From Fragilariopsis cylindrus CCMP1102 (lineage: Eukaryota > Bacillariophyta > Bacillariophyceae > Bacillariales > Bacillariaceae): 64,000 nucleotides of DNA. Shown here in pieces: positions 20,778-32,732 of this stretch. The position numbers and the translations under genes were made by a program. The stretch's first letter is position 1, and every line of letters begins with the position of its first letter. The notes under the pieces were generated by a model, which saw only the letters and a program-made list of their open reading frames with translations, was not told the DNA's origin and ran no database searches. Location of the stretch: contig FMBT01000395.1 in NCBI GenBank assembly GCA_900095095.1, forward strand, positions 1 through 64,000. Reading direction: 5' to 3'.

Positions 20778-23295
20778 CTTACTAGAAACAGACCGAAACC
20801 AAATCACTATTACGTGTACCTGGTATATCTTCCTATCGAAATATTATTACCACGAGTACTCTTGCTACTCGCAGGTATCTAAGTACACGTGTTTATGGTC
20901 AAGAGATCTCTACTCATTGACACGACGTACGAAGACTTTGCTGATCGATACGACTTATACCTTACTATTTCCAAATTCTAGAATCAAAACGCAGCTTATA
21001 GTAACTAACCGAACACTATTCCAAAAAAACAAAAACAAATAGTGAACGATTGGACCGTGCTATTACAATACTACAAAAGTAGGCCTGTTACTACTCAACC
21101 TACGATATATATATCAACGCTCTTAGATTTAATAATAGAATTAGTAAATTATTATCTATTATTCTCTACTCGAACAACATTTCTCTTTTCTTTTATTCGG
21201 AGGAATGATCACAGCAAATCGAACAGAGGTATCAGCATTATCACAAGTAATTATATATCTTCAATAATTAATTAACTCGTGCTTAATAAAGTCGAACCAG
21301 AATACATTCAACACCTATAGTACAAGAATCAATGATGGTCCAACGAAATGATTGATAACACACCTAGCATATATGGAAATGCCTATCACTATATGCAACA
21401 TGCCAGACAGAATTTTTACCACAATGTTTTCATTACGATCTATTACCTATATATAGCAGCATCATTGTGCAAGATGAAGTACCAACATCATGCATGACAC
21501 GTGCATCATAGTACAATGTACAGCACCCAGCCAGAACGAAATAAGGGAGACAATTCATAACTGCGTTTTACAAAGAACACTCTAATTCTTAGAGACCGAG
21601 TTTGCACTGGGCGTAACAAATATGCACAGCAATAGCTGAATGGTTAGAAACTGGTATTGTAGCAGATGTTAGCAATACTTTATCCAAAATAAATATGCCA
21701 ATGCAATATAATATAATGACACAAGAAACAATAATAGAGGATGGAGACATCTATTTGGAAGGAAAAAAAAGGGCACAAAAATTAATGGTTGGTATTTTAC
21801 AGAAAGAGAAGCACAAATAATATACTACAGTCAACAATAATAAAGAAACGGAGGACTGTATATAAGATGGGGAGCATATTATATCGGTCGCGTAAATAAT
21901 CTTGGTGGTGAAATTTATAGATCTATTATGAGAAACACGATATGGAGAAGCGCATGGTAAAAAACAATTGAACAAAAGGAAATTAAGTAATAGTGAAGTA
22001 AGTTGATTGATTGCAACTGAAAGATAAGACCCAACCAATAAGTAATGTGTGTTCGTTCCATAAGAATGAAGAAGAATATTGTTTAGAACAAATCGACAGC
22101 ACAGTAGATGATGACAGCGACATATGGGTATATAAAGTTATCAAAGGACTATTTTGAATAGCGTTAAAGAAAGTGGGCATTTATTATTGACACCAGCATA
22201 TGCAAAAGGACGATCGACATATCTATTCTTCAATGGGTACGTACGTACGCATGCAAATATAAGCAAAAAATGACGAAGCCATGCATGCATAATATAAAAA
22301 GGTTTCATTTCATTCCAGACAATAAAGAAGTGAACTTTTATCGCAATATGACGGAAGGAACAAAAATGAATGGCGGCGAGAATATTCGCAAATTGTTAAA
22401 CTTTAATAAAAGGAAGATGGGTATGCATATATGGAAGTCCGATATATTTGATAATAACCACTCAACTCTTTTGAGAAATAACTACACATTCTAACATAAA
22501 ACAGTCAATCGTGCCTCTCTTATTTTTAGGTGCGGCAACTTTCGTACACTCTTTTATTAGTAGGTCGGCATCTCGTCGGCAGTATTATTATCATTCTTTT
22601 CCGAAACGCCTCTTTTGAAAGAAATTCCGATATACTGTACTGCCTCATATGATAGTAGTAGGTGGGTAGGTAGGTATTACTTTTACCTACTAGTACTAGA
22701 TAGGAAGGTAGGGAACAATTCTACTTTGCTGTTACTGTACTTTACTAGCCCCTTTTAAAAATGAAGAAAGGCTACTTACTGGTACTTTACGCCGACTTTT
22801 ATTTTATTTCTGATCGATTGTGACTGACGCAGCACACAATTATGATATGTTGGCGCCCAATATCACTACAAGTCGTAAGTTAGTGCGCGTGAATGATGAC
22901 ACTCGACTTGACTTGACTTGACTTGACTTGCTTCGACTAACTTACTAAAACTCCATGCAATTCTTGTGTATTTGGATCTTTTGTCACGCGCCAATCAAGA
23001 AACACAACAAAAAAGGCAGCCAAGCTAAGCGGCGAAGCTTTTTTTTTCTGTACTTTCCAATCAACTTTAGCTACCGTACTACACTAGTACGCTCTACAAC
23101 TACAAGTACAAGTACAAGCACAACAGCAACAACAACAACAATAACAACAGAAGCAAGTAAGTAAGCAACAACCTCAAACAAGAGACACGTTGTGGTTGAC
23201 TTATATATCGTATATTGATTGACTTGAGATCGATACAATACAATACACACAAACCCTGCTACGGAAAAAAAAAAAGCAATACTACGTTGCTTAAG
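20778..23295. other. Long intergenic spacer, no gene seen
   Basis: Over 2.5 kb no supported gene, tRNA or element was found. It contains a GGTAGGTAGGTA-like run near 22660-22710, an ACTTG pentanucleotide run near 22900-22932, an AAGTACAAGTACAAGCACAA-type run just upstream of the V-ATPase gene, and TACTGTA motifs at 22632 and 22734. The short ORFs have no coding features. Confidence 0.5.
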
Positions 23296-26200
23296 ATGGC
23301 GAAATGGTTTCGTTCGGAACCGATGGAATATATTTCCTTAATTATGAATGAAGATGCGGCACATGATTGTTTAGCTGATTTAGGTAAAATGGGTGTCATT
23401 CAATTTACTGATGTAAGTTAAGTTTTACTATCTATTGTTTGTTTTGTTTAAATCAATATATACAACTGTTTTATCACGTAATATTATACGTGTCTGTATG
23501 TGACGTTGTGTGTTAGTGTGTGTGTGTGTGTGTGTGTATCTCTGCTGCTTGCACGAACGAACGAACGAATGCATTCCATTGATTTGATTTGATTTGATAT
23601 CCCACCGAAAAATACTTCTATCGGGTTGATTGATAGTGTTGTTGGTTCAATCTACGTCTTTGTCTCGTTTCATTCTTTGAACTGAATCGAATCGGGCAAC
23701 GATTACTATAATATCCGCACCTACCTACCTACCTACCTGCCTACCTACGTACCTCACTCACTCATACGAACGAATAGGACGAGGGAGGAAGTGTGTGTGG
23801 AAACGGTATATTACCCAGCACAAGAAAGCCTTGGATCACGTTATCGTTGTAGTTCTGCTGCTGTTACTACTACTGCTACTGCTACTGCTGCTACTGCTTT
23901 GCTTCGTTTCTTCAAATTTTACATTACATTTTCATTTCAATCAATTGCAATTGCAATTGCAATTGCAATTTCGTTTCGTTTCGTTCAGACAACACCCTCT
24001 TTCTAGTTTCATCTTCTTTCATCTCACTTCATCTCAATTCACACTCTTCCGTTTCTTCGCTTTTTTCTTGTCCTCTCCCTCCCTTCCTCCTTTCACAAAC
24101 ATAACAAAAACAAAAATGAAATAAACGTGTATAGTTAAATCCAGATTTAACACCATTCCAACGTCGGTATGTCACATATGTCAAACGGTGTGATGAACTG
24201 GAACGTAAATTACGGTTCTTTAATATCGAAATTGATAAATTTAAATTAGAAACCACACCCGCAGCATCCAATATAGATACTTTTTTAGATAAAAATGTTG
24301 GTACTACCAAGAAGACAGGTGATTCGTCGTCCGGTGGTAGTGCATACATCAAGGTATTAGAAGATGAATTAGAAATTTATGATAAGCAGTTGAGAGAATT
24401 GAATTCGTATAATGAAAAATTAACAAATGAATTCAATGAAAAAGTTGAATATCAAGAAGTATTAGAAAAATGTGCAGAATTTTATAAATTTGATAATAAT
24501 ACTGATGGTGATTTAAAAAAATTAGATATTATGAAATTTAATTCCATTAGTGGTGTAGTATCCACCGAAGAACGATATCGCTTTGAACGGATGATCTTCC
24601 GTACGACACGTGGTAATTCCTTAATTCGATTTTCAGAAATTGGAAATCCGATAGTGGATCCAGAAAATGGTGTTTCTTCCAGTAAAAGTGTTTTTTTAAT
24701 TTTTTATAAAAGTAGTACTATTGATTTAAAATTAAAAAAGATTTGTGATGCGTTTCAGGCACATCGGTATACCTTACCACCGAATATGGATATTGATAAT
24801 GGGAATATGGCCTCGAATAATGTCGCTATTAAATTAATGTATGAAAATAAATTAGAATTAATTGATTCCCGGACGGTATTATTAAAAAATCGTGATACGC
24901 GGTATAAATTATGTTGCAAACTAGCCTCGAATATTGAAAAATGGACCTGGATGACATTAAAAGAAAAAGCAATTTATCATACCTTAAATCAATGCAAAGC
25001 TGATGTTTCTGGTATGTTACGTGGTGAAGGATGGGTGATCTCGGAAAATATGATTGATACCATTAATGCTGTCAATAAAGCACATGCCAATATGGATATG
25101 GCTATGCCCAGTTTAGTACAACAATTAAAACAACCCTGGCCGACTCCGCCCACACATTTTATTACTAATAAATTTACATACGGGTATCAAGAATTTGTTA
25201 ATACGTATGGTATTCCACGTTATCGAGAAGCCAATCCTGCATTGTTCACAGCAGCTACCTTTCCATTTTTATTTGGTGTAATGTATGGTGATATGGGACA
25301 TGGCTTGTTCCTTCTTTTAACGGGTATGAATTTATGTTGGAATGAAAAGAAAATTGAAAGTGCACCAGGTAAGACAGATGAATTAACATCTGGACTCTTT
25401 ATGGGCCGGTATTTGATATTAATGATGGGGTTCTTTGCCGTGTATGCTGGTGTTATCTACAATGATTGTTTTTCATTAGGTATCAACTTTTTTGGTACAC
25501 GATATGAATTTGATGGTATGGATACATTATCCACAGAAGTGGGTGATATGGCATATTTGAAACCAGTTGGATCCGATGAATCATCTGTCTATCCATTTGG
25601 ATTAGATCCAATCTGGCATGTTGCATCGAATCAATTACTGTTTTTCAATTCCTTTAAAATGAAATTAAGTGTTGTCTTTGGTATATCACAAATGTTTATG
25701 GGCACGTGTTTAAAAGGTATTAATGCTATCTACTTTAATGAAAAATTAGATTTATTTTTTGAAGTCATCCCTATGATGATATTTTCCTCCTCATTGTTTC
25801 TATATATGGTCTTATTAATTTTTATGAAATGGTCGATTAATTGGGATTATCGAATGAGTTTAGCAACCTGTTATGATCCAACTGGTGATGAATGGTTAAG
25901 TGATTGGACGATGTGTGATACATCTACATCTGATGATAGTAATGGTATGTGTACACCATGGGGTTATGCATGTACGTCTAGTGGTGATACGACCGCAGAT
26001 AAATGTCCATTTGATTATGGTGGTAGTGGTGATGGGTGTCAACCACCAAATCTAATTACATCCTTAATTAATATTGCATTAAGTCCTGGTACTGTCGATG
26101 AACCAATGTATAAAGGACAAGCTCCAATTCAAAATATATTATTATTTGCTGCAGTGGCATCTGTACCGGTATTATTAATAGCAAAACCATATTTTATCAG

Positions 26201-26669
26201 TCAACAAGTTCATGAAGCCCCACACTCTGTTGTTGTTGCTTCTACTGATGATGACGAAGAGGAAGGTCAACATGGTGAACACGAAGAAGTCGAAGAACAT
26301 GATTTTGGTGAAATTGTGATCCATCAAGCAATTGAAACTATTGAATTTGTATTAGGGATGGTATCCAATACCGCCTCGTATTTACGATTATGGGCATTAT
26401 CATTAGCACATTCGGAATTAGCCGGTGTCTTTTGGGGTAAATGTATGCTATCTACATTAAGTATTAATTGGTTTGCCACCTATTTAGGGTTTGGTTTATT
26501 TGCTGGTATTACATTGAGTGTCCTACTCATGATGGACGTCTTGGAATGTTTCCTACATGCATTGCGATTGCATTGGGTCGAATTTCAAAATAAATTCTTT
26601 AAAGCAGATGGTATACGTTTTGCACCATATAGTTTTAAACAAATTATTATTGATTCCAGTGCATCATAA
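23296..26669 (+). CDS. V-type H+-ATPase subunit a (V0 sector)
   Basis: Two exons (23296-23412 and 24135-26669) flank a 722-base intron with a GTAAGT donor and TATAG acceptor. Splicing gives 883 residues, normal for the family. Exon 1 encodes MAKWFRSEPMEYISL through GVIQFTD; exon 2 resumes LNPDLTPFQRRYV. The N-terminal half is the cytosolic arm. The C-terminal half holds about eight membrane helices with family marks GVMYGDMGHGLFLLL, IYNDCFSLGINFFG and YLRLWALSLAHSELAGVF, the last carrying the Arg needed for proton transfer. The subunit forms the proton half-channels of the vacuolar proton pump; in diatoms such pumps act at vacuole, Golgi and silica-deposition membranes. An Asp/Glu/His-rich loop lies at about residues 730-750. 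The intron is full of simple repeats. Confidence 0.95.
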
Positions 26670-27695
26670 AGAAAGAAATAAAAGTAAAGTGAACGACGAA
26701 TCATCTGAAAGACGAAGTCGAAAATGATTATGACGAAACAAGAAAACAAAGAAGAACGAAACGAAATGAAAATAATGAAAAATTATACAAAACAAAATAA
26801 AAATTATAGTATCTCAAGGTGTGTGCAATATTTAGTATCCCGAGAACTTTTTAGGAAAGAAAGAAAACAAGAACGAAAACGAAAACAAGAACGAAATGAA
26901 ATGAAATCAAAAAACGATAGTAAAAAATAAACGTAAAAAAGAAGAAATAATAATGAATGATTAACAAAATAAAAAAACAAGTAAATCAAAACACAAAGCA
27001 CTAGCTAGTATCATACACTATTTCATTCTATTTTGTTCTCACTGTATATTTTGATCCTTATTAATTTGTATATTGTAAGCTCTTATTCGTTTCCTATTTT
27101 ACTGTATCACGGATACTGTTAGTAATAGATGAGAACGGTTCCTACTGTACTACCGTACTAGCTAGCTCCTTCACCGTAGTACTGTATCACAAAAATCAAG
27201 CATTCGTTACTTCGCTTCTCATTTATTTTCTTTGTTTACTTTCTCGTACAGAGGGCCATCCATAGCTCTGGCTAGTGATCATAATTTTTTATATATCTAA
27301 TAAATTTAGAAACTAATAAATACCCTCAATTCGTGACTCACTCGACATATATTATTGCAGCGATATTTTGTTCGTTTCTTCTTTTGTATCTTGTTTCTTG
27401 TATGCTTCACATAACATATCATAGCTACACAATCCGATTTGCCTTTTCTCGTCATGCCCAAACTATAATCACGCCCATGCATGCCATATATGCAATCAAG
27501 GAGTGATCGAGGGGTGAATGAGTCCACATGATAATCATACTGTACTTGTTGTTGTTCACGTACATAACTCAGACAAAAAATATACAGAGAGCAGGCAGAA
27601 GACCTATTTTTTTTGTGCACGTTTGCCTGCTGAAAAAATAAGAATAACGGATTATTAATAGCACTGCCAATATACTACGAGCATAATAAAATTAA
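26670..27695. other. Intergenic spacer, no gene seen
   Basis: The first 300 bases are A-rich and purine-rich (repeats of GAAACAAGAACGAAA type), likely V-ATPase 3' untranslated DNA. The rest has TACTGTA-type motifs near 27105-27186 and nothing recognisable. A minus-strand ORF at 27306-27620 has no motif. Confidence 0.45.
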
Positions 27696-29095
27696 ATGAC
27701 GACGACGACGACGACGACGATGAATTATAAAACAGTTACAATCATAATTCCATCGACGACGACGATTACCAATAATAAGGGATTAATATCAAAATTAAAA
27801 TTAAAATCATTATCATCATCATCATCATCATTTCGTTTAGCAATATTCGAAAGTATTGCGGAAGAAACAGAAACAGAATCAGAATCATTATCCTCCGTGT
27901 TACTACAAACTGTTGTAGCATCACGTACTGGATTCAAAGAAGGAAGTTTTTATTTTACAACCACCACAGCTAGGAATAGTAGTGATGATGATAATGATAA
28001 TGATAATGACAACGATGATCATGATGATGACACCAACAACGATGACAAAAAGAAAAAGAAGAAGAAGATGGTACGCGTATTATTATTATCATCTAATCTT
28101 CCTAATGGAATGAAATTATATTGAAGACATCATCCTCCAAATAGTCATAAACCAGATGATGATCTATTATTAAAAGAAGAAGAATCATCTTCTGATATAG
28201 TTTTTCCTTCTAATACTAATACTGCAGACGACGACGACTATGACGACGACGACTACTATGACGATGACCACTATTACGATGACAAGCAGAAGCAGCAGCA
28301 GAATAATAATAATAATAATAATGATTTGATTCAAAACAATGAACGTCATAATAATAATAATAATAATAGCTGGACATTATTCATCCGTAATAACAGCCAA
28401 CAAGATTATTATCTAGATTCATTTTTGTTAGGCAAAAATGAAAATGAGTTGGTGAAGGATGGTGATGGTAATGACAAGAATGCTGAAAAAGAGGATGAAA
28501 AGAATAATAATAACGAGGACGATAATATAAAAACAAACTCTATAAAAGTTATTGCTAGTGCTGGTGCTGGTGCTGGCGGTGTAACAGCTGTTGTATCAAT
28601 GACTATAATCAAAACATATTTAGCAAATGAAAGAAACAGGTCTTGCATATGGACACGTACAATTCTTTTTCATTATTACGTACCCAATTACAATATTTAA
28701 ACTTACAATTAAATACAGTAGTAGGTCGAAATGATGATCCTGATAATAATAATGATAATTTTAACAATAGTGATAATGATGAACAACAAGATCGTCATCA
28801 ACAACTACCACAAATTACATTATTATTGATTACTTCCTTACTAGTAACATGTTTAATGGTAATGGGTGCAATATATTCTAGTAAAAGATATTATACAACT
28901 CGTTCTATATTATTAGAAAAGCAACAACAACAACAACAACAACAACAAGATGAAAATGGAAATGAAAATGAGATAAAAATATCATCATCACATTATTACA
29001 ATGATATTTTTAGTTTATGGCCATTTATTAGTCTTTCTTTTACTGTATCAACATTAACAGTTCTTGTATGTTATAGTAATGGTGGATGGTGGTAG
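27696..29095 (+). CDS. Low-complexity membrane protein with in-frame TGA and frame change
   Basis: The ATG is followed by ACG repeats (poly-Thr). The frame stays open to 28700 except for one TGA at 28122-28124. After the TGA the same frame continues with coding-like Asp/Tyr/Asn-rich sequence. A Gly/Ala-rich helix (ASAGAGAGGVTAVVSMTII) lies near 28556-28612. Near 28640 the coding character moves to another frame (28643-29095), which holds two hydrophobic helices (TLLLITSLLVTCLMVMGAIY and ISLSFTVSTLTVLVCY) around a poly-Gln tract and ends GGWW. The gene is unrecognised. The TGA could be a nonsense change, an error for TGG, or less likely a selenocysteine codon. A second copy of its 3' end lies at 31485-31740. 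Confidence 0.4.
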
Positions 29096-29270
29096 TAGTA
29101 GTTAAACGTAGGAAATGTAATTATCCATAATGCCTACGGTAGTATAAAGGAAAGTAAATTGAAGTAGGTTTTAATAGTAAAGTCAGTTATGTTATAGTTA
29201 GTTAGTCAGTTATGTTAGCTACTTTGTTTGTTGTTGTAAAGTTTATTAGTCAGTTAGTTTGGCTGGTTCA
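29011..29270 (+). repeat. First copy of a duplicated gene 3' end
   Basis: This covers the last helix codons and 3' flank of the preceding gene. It matches 31485-31740 in order: TTTATGGCCATTTATT or its variant, TCTTTTACTGTATCAACATT, a GGTGGATGGTGG versus GGCGGATGATGG stop region, and a TTAGTTAGTCAG-rich tail. The two copies bracket the P450 gene. Confidence 0.6.
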
Positions 29271-29654
29271 ATATTACTTTTTTTAATTTCTAATTCAATC
29301 TGTCGTAGTAGTAAAGTACTCTCCCTCATCGTGTTCACTAATAATAATACCACCGGTACACATTCCAAATTTGAAAAATACTTCGTTGTGTGTAAGTTAG
29401 TAGTACTGTTACTGTTTGTTCAAGTATTAAAATTGAGGAGTGTGGGAGTTTTGAGTCGTGCTCACTCAGTCATGTACACTCATCGGGTCACGAGTGCACA
29501 TAAAAATTCTCAATTTTATTGTCTTCCTGATCTGACTGACTCAACACAATCTTTATCTCGTTGTTTTCATTGACTGTGATTAAATGATGATGCATTCCCA
29601 TGCAAGATCAAATAACGATGAAAAAACGTTTATTTGTGTGTCATTTCGGACCTT
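29271..29654. other. Short spacer before P450
   Basis: No gene or exon coding for a P450 membrane anchor was found here. An in-frame TGA at 29619-29621 closes the P450 frame upstream. The sequence is mixed and without repeats. Confidence 0.4.
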
Positions 29655-31100
29655 ATGCAGCAGTTAGCGGATCGATTCGGAGATGTCATGACGTTAGAGA
29701 TGGGCCGTGAACCGTGGGTGATTCTGAGTTCTCCAGAAGCCGTACACGAAGCATTTATTGTCAAAGGGAAAGAATTTAGTGGTCGACCGATGGTACCATC
29801 AATGAGTATATCGTCGGGGAAAGGAAAAGGATTTGCGAAGAAGGCATTAGACCCCGGTTTGATCAAGTTACGACAAAAAGCCTTTGGAGAATTATTCGAC
29901 GCACGGAGTGTCCAACGAGCACAGGTACATTTCGATGCAGAAACAGACCTTTTAGTCGAACATTTGGTATCTAGTAGTATTTCTTCCGAATATGGTGGTG
30001 GCGTCGAGATCCGACCGGCACTCCGGCGTGCAGTGACGAATATGGTGTTGCGATACGCCTTTTCAGCCCGGGTGCCATACGAAGGTGAAGAATCACTACA
30101 AAAGTCAACAACAACAACAACAACAACACCATCGTCTTCGGATACCGGGTCTCTTCCGTGTACCACATCTTCTTTATTTGAAGATCTCGTCGACGTGGTG
30201 GATCAGCTTTGGGATGAACTTACTTCCACAAAAACGTTCCTCGTAGATCTTACCGTCGACCCACGTCTTGCTGATGTGTATTACGGAGGGATTTCGTTAA
30301 TCCCATCTCTGGTCAAGAAACGAGACTCCTTACTTCGTACAATAGTTAATGAGCGACGACGCTCACGACAACAAAACAAAACGACACGTTCCAATGATAT
30401 GCTGGATGTTCTATTGGATGCATCGCTTCCCGAATCCGATCTCATGTACACACTAGTGGATCTGTTTGTGGCCGGTGTTAATACGGTAAGCACAACAGTA
30501 GAGTGGATGTTGCTCCTGACCGCAGACGAGCCGATATATCAAACACGAGCCAGAATGGATGTTATTGCTAGCGGGAGCACCGGAAGAAGCAATACAAACA
30601 ACAACAATACGAATGACCATTCACAGCAACCGTCGTACGTGGATGCCCTGATCAAAGAAACGTTACGCTCCAAACCACCACTTCTCTTGCCACGAAGATC
30701 GATTGCCGACACCAGTATTGGGAAATACGAAATACCAGCTGGTCGAGTTGTCATGGCGAACAATTGGGCACTGACACACGACGATCGCTGGTGGAACAAT
30801 CCCGAATCCTTTCGACCGGAACGCTGGTTGAAAGAGGAAGACCGGATCTTTCAGGGCATCGAATCGTGCAAGTTTATACCGTATTCGATTGGTCGGCGTG
30901 CCTGCCCAGGAAGTCGTCTTGCACAAGCGGAACTAGCTACGGCAACGCGGGGGCTGCTTCGTTCCGTGTCCTGGTGTCGCGTCGAATCGAAAATCGACCT
31001 TCGAGAAGAATATTCTCTCACTCTTGCACCGACCAAAAGCCAGTCTCTATCCTTCCGCCGTCTAGAAACAGGTAGGACAAAGAAAGAAACCGAAAGATAA
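29655..31100 (+). CDS. Cytochrome P450, intronless and N-terminally short
   Basis: From the first ATG in frame (29655) this gives 481 residues. The ExxR motif (ETLR, about residue 334), PERF-type FRPERW and the heme loop FIPYSIGRRACPG (ligand Cys near residue 416) are all present. The I-helix reads AGVNTVSTT, with Asn where most P450s have Asp or Glu before the conserved Thr. The protein starts at the first beta region (ADRFGDVMTLEMGREP), so the usual membrane anchor and proline-rich hinge are missing. Either an unseen upstream exon supplies them or the copy is 5'-truncated. P450s are heme monooxygenases; the substrate is unknown. Codons are more GC-rich than in the flanking genes. It sits between two copies of a neighbour's 3' end. 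Confidence 0.85.
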   Translation: MQQLADRFGDVMTLEMGREPWVILSSPEAVHEAFIVKGKEFSGRPMVPSMSISSGKGKGFAKKALDPGLIKLRQKAFGELFDARSVQRAQVHFDAETDLLVEHLVSSSISSEYGGGVEIRPALRRAVTNMVLRYAFSARVPYEGEESLQKSTTTTTTTPSSSDTGSLPCTTSSLFEDLVDVVDQLWDELTSTKTFLVDLTVDPRLADVYYGGISLIPSLVKKRDSLLRTIVNERRRSRQQNKTTRSNDMLDVLLDASLPESDLMYTLVDLFVAGVNTVSTTVEWMLLLTADEPIYQTRARMDVIASGSTGRSNTNNNNTNDHSQQPSYVDALIKETLRSKPPLLLPRRSIADTSIGKYEIPAGRVVMANNWALTHDDRWWNNPESFRPERWLKEEDRIFQGIESCKFIPYSIGRRACPGSRLAQAELATATRGLLRSVSWCRVESKIDLREEYSLTLAPTKSQSLSFRRLETGRTKKETER

Positions 31101-31484
31101 TGCGTATCCTACGTCTAGTAAATAATTGTGTTTTCAGACATCTTAGATTGCGTGGAAAACTGCGAGCAAAGTATCTAGTTATTACATGAAATCATGTATC
31201 AAGAAGTCTTATTTGTTCGTCGCAATACTTAGTGACACAAAAGACTCGATACTTTTAGTTTCCAGAAAATGATTTCGAGAAAGAAAAAAAGAGAGGAAGA
31301 CCGTTCGCATCATGTCACTGATCAAATTGACCTGTCTACTCCTTAATTGAGATTATCAGTATAATACTTTGCATACAGCTGTGGTTATAACACATAATAC
31401 GAAAGTAAAAAGTCATCGTAACGAAGCATGTGGTAAGAATCTATAGTTAAACACATCATCACATCATTGTAACAAAAAAATTAG
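31101..31484. other. Spacer after P450
   Basis: This is probable 3' untranslated and intergenic DNA. Nothing recognisable was seen. Confidence 0.4.
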
Positions 31485-31740
31485 TATATGGCCATTTATT
31501 GGTGTTTCTTTTACTGTATCAACATTAACAGGTATTGTAATTCATATTAATGGCGGATGATGGTAGTAAATACAATTAAAAATAATACTGTAGTAAAGTA
31601 GAATAAAGTAAACTAGTTCCTTAGTTAAGTCAGTTAGTAAGGTATGTAGCTTCTTTGTTTGTTTGTAAAGTTAATTAGTTAGTTAGTTAGTTATTTAGTC
31701 GGTTAATTAGTTGGTTAGTTAGATATTCTTTTTTTGATGT
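31485..31740 (+). pseudogene. Second copy of the 3' end of the 27.7-29.1 kb gene
   Basis: The stretch reads ISIWPFIGVSFTVSTLT and ends HINGG before a stop. The upstream gene has FSLWPFISLSFTVSTLT and ends NGGWW. The following TTAGTTAG-rich flank is also shared. No upstream coding part of this copy was found, so it is a 3' fragment left by duplication, or by insertion of the P450 segment. Confidence 0.6.
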
Positions 31741-32732
31741 TTGTGGAGAAGCCTTTTGTTAAAACATAGGAAATAGAAGCACTCTGAAGCATGTAAGTCT
31801 TTTCTACTATGAACATATAGAGCACAACTACCTTAAAACTAGTAGTCCTACTAGCATTACCTTAAGTCACGCAATATAAAATATATGATAAAATCTCGAT
31901 TTTTTTTGTATCTTCCGTGAAATCGATCGATCGTCACTATCAATCCATTTCGTTCTTCTCCATTCATATCATATATATAAATATATGTGCCTCAGCAATT
32001 CAATTCGTTTTACTCGCTGATGTTTAGACCATTTCCTACGGCTATTCCTGCAGTAATGGCATTGCAAGCGTTTTCTTATGATTGGGCCATTTATTCTTGA
32101 GACACTTCTGACAGCCGTGAACATAAACGTGATTCTTCTTTTTGAAAATCCTTACGGCAACCTAATGAGAGTAATGGATAGAAATAGCAACAACTATGAA
32201 CTCTTGATGCTGACAGTCAATAAAAGATACGATGTTTATGCATTGAATCAATCAATCATCTACTAACAGTAGTATTGTTATAGGTATCATCTTCGCTCGT
32301 CGTTGCGTTGAAACAATATACAATAGTGTCCGTTCTACTTATTGCATTTAAATCTCCAGTCAGTCCCGCCATCTGATTGAATCGTACAATTTATTAAATA
32401 ACCCCCTTATGCCTTATGAATCAGAATTCCCCCGAAAATAACATCATTGAATTTCCAACAAAAATTACTTCTTTTGTAACGGTGCAATTGTACGACAAAT
32501 AAAAATAAAATACAAAAAAGGACCTTTACAAACATAAGTAGAATAGCAATATAAAGACGCAACAATAGGAAAACCAGCATCACTATGATGATTGTCGATG
32601 CATGTACACAATCATTCAATTCAACTCAACGTCTGGGCTTCACAAACAAATAGTAAAGTAAGTGTACATATTGTAACGTAAAAAGACCGATAAAAAAGAA
32701 AAAGAGAAAAATAGGTAATACATGCCATAATA
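31741..32732. other. Intergenic spacer, no gene seen
   Basis: No supported gene over 1 kb. Short ORFs (32078-32266 plus, 32407-32619 minus) show no motif. AT-rich with ATATAT runs near 31970. Confidence 0.45.

Noticed and set aside
21625-21700. Possible tRNA (TAGCTGAATGGTTAGA resembles an A box)
   Set aside because: No B box and no acceptor stem could be found.
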